Below, one piece after another: positions 59,340 to 64,000 of a stretch of DNA of 64,000 nucleotides (within the stretch, counting starts at the first letter, position 1; the number at the start of each line of letters is the position of its first letter). The position numbers were made by a program, and so were the translations under genes. The stretch covers positions 20,708,001-20,772,000 of the forward strand of contig CM075941.1 in assembly GCA_038030265.1 (NCBI GenBank), in the 5' to 3' direction. The notes below the pieces were generated by a model. That model had not been told where the DNA came from. It did no database searches and worked only from the letters and a program-made list of their open reading frames with translations. The stretch is from Corythucha ciliata (lineage: Eukaryota; Arthropoda; Insecta; Hemiptera; Tingidae).

Positions 59340-59849
59340 CGACCATGGGGGTTCGCCTACCATATTTTGGAGCAGCTTCGTTGGGCTTGGAGCGCCTCCT
59401 TAAAAACCGAGGTTATGAAGTTTAAGAGCGACAACAGCCTCAAGAGCATTCTGATTAAAGGAAAGGATGCCACTAAACCTCAGGAAAAAAGCGGGGTTTA
59501 CAGGCTTCTGTGTGGTGGGTGTGGAGAAGCAACGTACTGCGGCCGCACCGGACGCAAGTTCCGGGCGCGCTTCAGGGAGCACCTCACTAGGTCCGACTCG
59601 GCCTTTTACAATCATATAACGGGCTGCGGAGAGATGGGAGATCACCAAGCCCAAATGTTAGTAACTGAACCTTACGGCAGACGCTTGGAGTGCCTGGAAA
59701 AAATAGTAATAAGTAAAGAACTGGAGAGTAATCCACATTGCCTAAATGATAGAAGTGAGGGAGGGGTTTCCCCCCTCTACTCAGTCCTTGAGCACCTACC
59801 CCCAAATCAAGTTTCTAAAAGATACAGCATAAGGTCTATTTTAAAATAA
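59340..59849 (+). pseudogene. Penelope-like retroelement fragment, GIY-YIG endonuclease domain
   Basis: An open frame contains SGVYRLLCGGCGEATYCG then TGRKFRARFREHL, the GIY-YIG endonuclease signature (GVY...YCG...R...H) preceded by IKGKDATKP and including CGEATYCGRT, as found at the C terminus of Penelope-like elements. LECLEKIVISKELES follows, then TAA at 59847-59849. The reverse-transcriptase part is absent; the fragment adjoins pogo element A. The 3' tail (to about 60165) has AATGGCCTCGAAGGTCGAAA and an AAATAAATAA stretch. Confidence 0.85.
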
Positions 59850-60359
59850 AGTAACCGATTCTAGTCAGCTTTGTGATCACAAACGTGAGCGATATAACTA
59901 CTAAAATAGACCCGAAAATTAATATTTATTAGGACTATTAGACTTCAACTCTAACGCCCCACCTAGTGGTAAGATGTGTATTTATTTATTTATTTAATTT
60001 TCCTTTTATTTTATTTCATTGTAATTTGGCTAGTTTATTTGTTGTTAAACTATTTTCAAAATTATTGTAGATGTGACACTGGAGTCAAAGAAGGCGTTGA
60101 AAATGGCCTCGAAGGTCGAAAACTAGTTCCGCCAAAAAAATAAATAATTCGTGAAGAGGACTAAATCTTTCATATTAGTATTAATAGATTAGTTGCAATG
60201 AAGGTTAGTGAAGCGTGATAGCCACCCAGCTCTCTAAAACAAGAGTGAACGAAACGGGAAAAGAGGGGGGATTGGAAGCATAAAATGTGGAGGGAGCCTC
60301 GTTCGCAGCGGTGGGTGCTCGGTCGGGAGGTCTTGCCTTTGGGGGCGGGGTCTCCGGCC

Positions 60360-61566
60360 ACGTGGATAAATGAGGTTCGGCGCGATCGTGCTGTGATGCG
60401 ATATGGACTACAGTCTACTTTTATTCTCTCTATTTAAAATATTCAATTAATTCCTAATTCACGACAAAACAGTCGGAGAAGCTTCCTCACCTTCCTCAGC
60501 GGGAGCTTCCCCGAGAGGATACGAGTTAGCCTGCCTTCGCTTTCCATAGGATACCGACACGTCAGCGCCACTATCGTTATCAATCAGCGTACTCGCCGAG
60601 ACCACGAACTCGTTTCTCGTTCGACAGTCTTCTAAATTCGGAAAACCCAAATCTGGTGAGCGCACTTTCCATTCTTTGCACGAAGTGTCGGTATTCGGTT
60701 TCTGGTCTTTGCCTCGGGGGTTCGACTTCTCGTGCGGGCGTGTTGCCGCGGGGTTTATCGGGGAGAGGGAGTTCCCTATTTGTATATATTGTAAAGTTTC
60801 AATTTGCAATTCGTTCAAATTTGTTTAAATATACAACTATGACTAGTCCTAGTCCAAGTAACGGGAGAATGGGGAACTTGCACATTTTTCAAAAGTTGGT
60901 GTTGCTTAAAGAGGGCTCTTCCACAAGGCTATTGCCCACATTAAACTTTGAAATCAGTCAAGGATGTTTTTTTAGGGAATTTTTAAAAATTTTGAGTGGG
61001 GGTTCGATTACGTAAAAACTTACTTATTGAAATGGATGATGCGGGGAAGAAGGGGTTAGACGAGTTTAATGGGGGGACATTTTTCATGTTATTTGTAAAC
61101 AAACAATTTTAGAGTTCCCTCAAATGCTTCACAAGTAAGTATTTACGTCATTTCCCCTCGCACCATCCATCCTCTTCTGAAGAACTTTGAACCTTTTTTA
61201 AAAATCTTAAAACGCACCAATCGGGTTGAAACTTCCGTTGTTATCCATCAGTTCACGGGTCAAATCACCGGTATGCTTTTCTACCCAATCTGAGATTCAT
61301 GCAAGTTCCCCATTCGTGAAGATCAGCCGGACGCTGATCCAATCGAGAGATTAGCTACGCTTATTCATAATTTAATGGGACGAAGTAATGATGTTATTAA
61401 CCATGCGACTGTACCATTTGTACTTCTCCAAGGAATCGAAAATTTTTCGCCTGACAAAACACAAGAATTTCCAATTGAGGCTTTTTTCAAGCAAGTTGAC
61501 GGGGTGTCACGTAATTTAAATGACAGACAAAAATTGCAAATATTACAAATTAAGTTAAAAAACTAA
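60360..61566 (+). pseudogene. LTR-retrotransposon 5' region and gag start, interrupted by an insertion
   Basis: An ATG near 60839 opens MTSPSPSNG, then the ~445-bp element (60870-61312) intervenes, and downstream the frame continues as LATLIHNLMGRSND...FSPDKTQEFPIEAFFKQVDGVSRNLNDR, a Gag-like segment (helical, before a coiled capsid-like region). It ends with a stop at 61564. 60360-60830 is probably LTR/leader; a 119-codon minus-strand ORF there (60459-60818) is unassigned. Which retroelement family is uncertain. Confidence 0.5.
60870..61312. mobile_element. ~445-bp element with TGGGGAACTTGCA inverted ends, copy 2
   Basis: Aligns end to end with 4772-5217 and has the same 13-bp terminal inverted repeats. 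It is inserted in the gag-like ORF, cutting it after about nine codons. No clear target duplication is visible. Confidence 0.85.
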
Positions 61567-61569
61567 TAG

Positions 61570-63109
61570 GTGGGGGCAGAAATCCGCATGGGGCAAAAGT
61601 CCGCAGCAGCCATTTTGAAAAAACCGCGAAGTGTTCAGCCACACTGGCACCTGTTGGATGCTCTTACAAGTTGTTATCAGTCACCAACGAAACCTCGTGC
61701 TCGTCTGTGCGCCCTGCTGGTAGAAAATGAGGTAAGTTCGTTTTTTCTGGTTCAGATGTAATATTCCGCCATGTTTAGGGCGTGCTCTCTCACTTGGAGA
61801 AACTTTGTTGCTCCTGAAACCAACGTTTTCCCCGGAGCAGGAGAGGGACATTGTTAATCACTTAAGAGCTCTAGATGAACGGATGTTTGGCCTCACACTC
61901 AGAGGTCTGAGGGCGATGCTGTTCTTATATGCCAAGAAAAATCATATCAAACATCAGTTTTCGGACAAAAATGAACTTGCCGGTAGAGATTTCACTCGTA
62001 AGTTCCTCAAAATAAGGAACAGATTGTCTCTACGTACCGCTTGTAAAACTAGTGTCGCCAGAGGCATGGGGTTCAACAGACAACAAGTGAAATTATTTTA
62101 CGACAACCTGTGAGCGATTTTGAGCAAGTACGACTTCACTCCTGACCGTATTTTCAATATTGATGAGACAGATGTTCAAACTGTGCCCCATAAACTCCCA
62201 AAACACATTGCGCCAACAGGAAAAAGGGAGGTGACTAAATCTGTTGTTGCAGAACAGGGGCAAACAGTTTCTCTTGCTTGTGCAATGAATGCAGCAGGGT
62301 TCCATGTCCCACCATTTTTCATTTTTGCTAGGAAAAGAAAGAATCCTCTCCTGATAAAAGGCGGACCGGCTGGATGCGATATGGGAGTCAGTGACCGTGG
62401 TTACATGACTTCATCTGTTTTTGTTGAATATTTAAATCATTTTTGTAAATACGCTCATCCGTCCAAGGATAATCCCGTTCTTTTGATCCTCCACAATCAC
62501 GTCTCCCACGTTAGTTTGGAGGCCATAAAATATGCCAAGTCCAAACATATCCACATGCTGAGCTTGCCACCCCACTGCAGCCATAAAATGCAGCCTCTAG
62601 ATAAGACATTCTTTGGCCCATTTAAATGCTTCTACGATGCAGCAGCAGACGCATGGACTGTCAACCATCCTGGACAAGTTTTGTCTATTTATGATGTTGC
62701 AGGAATTGTTAACATAGCGTTCCAGAGAGCAGCAACGGCAGAAAATGGCGTTCAAGGTTTTCGAGCTACGGGCATTTTTCCGTTTGATCGAAATATTTTT
62801 TCAGACGCAGATTTCCTCCCTGCTGACGTGACTGATCAAGATTATCGGGAAAGTATTGAGCCAGAGTTTGAAGACCAAAGCCACTTGGTGGTTTTCCCAA
62901 TGAACGAAGAGACTCATGAGGCCCACAACAAAGGTCCTGAGTTAACTGAGCAGAACCATGATGTAGAAGACAATGCTCTACAAAATGAAGAAAATGCTTC
63001 ACATGAGAAGAGTACCGAATCAGCACTCAACATTCATGGAAGTCCTCCAGTTTCCAGTTCAAATATACGGATGGTACTTTTCATGCACCGCGATAGTCGA
63101 CATTCTTGA
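61570..63109 (+). pseudogene. pogo-like transposon B transposase
   Basis: 61800-62110 encodes the HTH_CENP-B-type region (FSPEQERDIVNHLRALDERMFGLT; NELAGRDFTRKFLKIRN; SVARGMGFNRQQVKLFYDNL), ending in one TGA. The DDE domain follows in an open frame 62120-63109: RIFNIDETDVQTVP (first Asp), VPPFFIFARKRKN, LLILHNHVSH and LPPHCSHKMQPLDKTFFGPF, FRATGIFPFDRNIF. The second catalytic Asp is His (CAC at 62492-62494). An N-terminal piece at 61570-61761 is in another frame. Only one stop separates the two main domains, so this copy is fairly young. Confidence 0.85.
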
Positions 63110-63896
63110 GAATAACCCCTCTAAGGAAAATGTAGAAAAATTGGAACGGGTGATGACCCGTGCCGAATCCCTCGTCTCATCTTTCAAAGGGGAAAGCCGT
63201 TGTACACCCCACGTCAAGCCATATTACTGGGAGGTCTCGGGATGGATACAAATTGTACGGACGAACGGAGAGGCCATTATCGCGAAGGCGAATCGTCAAG
63301 AGCAGGAGCCGGAAAACCGAGAGGACCCTGTCCAGACAACCCAAGCAACTCCAGATCCTGAGAGGGAACCGGCACGCGTGCTTACGGAGGTAGTTACAGT
63401 CGGGCAGCTACTAGTGTCGCCAATCACCGACGTAGACGAAGAATATCACGAAGCCGACGAAGAGGTTGAACGAGCCACAAGCCGTAATGAGACAGTAAGC
63501 CCGACAGTGGCTGTAGTCCGCAGTGTGTCAGCACCCCTTCCCGTACCTGGAACGAAAAGACCTGCCAAACACCAGTCCCGACGCTCCTCAGTCGACATAC
63601 CCTGCCCCGTATGTCAGAGGACCGGCCGAGCTCGAACGACAACCATGTGCATCAAGTGCGAGCATTTAAGGAGGAAGGCAAAATCCAAATTCATCGACCA
63701 TGACGAATACTGTACAAAATCCCGCACCGGAGAAGAGGACCTACGATGCAAAGCGTGTGTATTAGGACGGCTGCACCGCTTTCTATTGGAGGGGGGAAAT
63801 TGTGAAGTGATAAGGAACCGAACCGTCTTTTCTTTTTCTTTGTTTTTTTTTTCAAGTATACATTTCTTTCTTTTGATTTTTTTTTTTTTATACTAA
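63095..63896 (+). CDS. unrecognised Cys-rich ORF
   Basis: An open frame (continuous from 62973) whose distinctive part begins IVDILENNPSKENVEKLERV at about 63095: a helical, charged N-terminal region (EKLERVMTRAESLVSSFKGE; PYYWEVSGWIQIVRTNGE), an acidic middle (DVDEEYHEADEEVERA), then a Cys-rich end CPVCQRTGRARTTTMCIKC...HDEYC...CKACVLGRLHRFLLEGGNC. The CxxC-x11-CxxC spacing suggests a zinc-binding domain. I do not recognise the family. The frame ends in a T-rich tract, so the real end may be a splice site or a stop after it. It overlaps the end of pogo element B in a different frame and could be a captured host exon, another element's Gag, or part of B. Confidence 0.4.
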
Positions 63897-64000
63897 GAAA
63901 CAATACCCGGCTTGATCAAACTCAGTAGGATAAGTAAACCGCCGTCGGACTATTATCGATTAGCAATTAAGCATCAATTCATTTTAGTTGTTCGTTGATT

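Noticed and set aside
60459..60818. Minus-strand ORF with LIDNDSGADVSVS, resembling a retropepsin site
   Set aside because: The spacing is wrong (extra residues in the triad), nothing retroviral surrounds it on that strand, and the plus strand holds the retroelement leader and gag start.

Overview
The window is nuclear DNA of an animal, most likely an arthropod and probably an insect (inference). It has AT-rich non-coding DNA, spliced genes with canonical GT/AG introns mostly 60-100 nt long, and a transposon mix typical of arthropods: Ty3/gypsy, a Penelope-like element, pogo/Tigger, piggyBac, non-LTR remnants and many hairpin MITEs. I could not name the species. All splice models were read by eye from reading frame and GT/AG sites.

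Host genes are sparse. (1) 1-4577 (-): an RCC1/BTB-domain gene, cut by the left edge and missing its first exon. (2) 20410-21861 (+): the 3' six exons of an F-box/LRR-like gene, all joined by phase-1 introns. (3) 21967-34082 (-): a complete choline-transporter-like (SLC44/CTL) gene. It has twelve exon positions, one of which is a tandem pair of look-alike exons (32653-32789 and 32289-32416) that fit the transcript interchangeably and so are probably mutually exclusive. Its last exon lies only 105 bp from the convergent end of the F-box-like gene. An unassigned exon-like ORF is at 19660-19890 and a cysteine-rich unknown ORF at 63095-63896.

The rest is accessory DNA. 5.2-9.4 kb: degenerate repeats and small hairpin elements. 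9.4-18 kb: MITEs, then a decayed gypsy element whose integrase is split by a nest of insertions. 22-26.4 and 28.4-31.8 kb: long arrays of a degenerate ~30-bp repeat (family A) and a related family (B) filling the two large CTL introns. 34.6-38.3 kb: a third array (C). 39-44 kb: a hairpin MITE, microsatellites and a deleted pogo/Tigger element. 44.4-47 kb: a rearranged gypsy copy and tRNA-like sequences. 47.2-50.5 kb: foldback elements. 50.6-53 kb: a nearly intact piggyBac transposase gene with two introns. 53-54.2 kb: two more repeat types. 54.2-57.4 kb: nothing recognised. 57.4-64 kb: two pogo-like elements, a Penelope-like GIY-YIG fragment, and an LTR-element gag interrupted by a ~445-bp element also present at 4.8 kb.

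The points I find most worth following are the CTL exon pair, the family A-D arrays and their possible relationship, at least six hairpin elements with TTA/TAA duplications (PIF/Harbinger-like), a 29- or 41-nt intron in CTL, and a His replacing the expected second catalytic Asp in two separate pogo-like elements.
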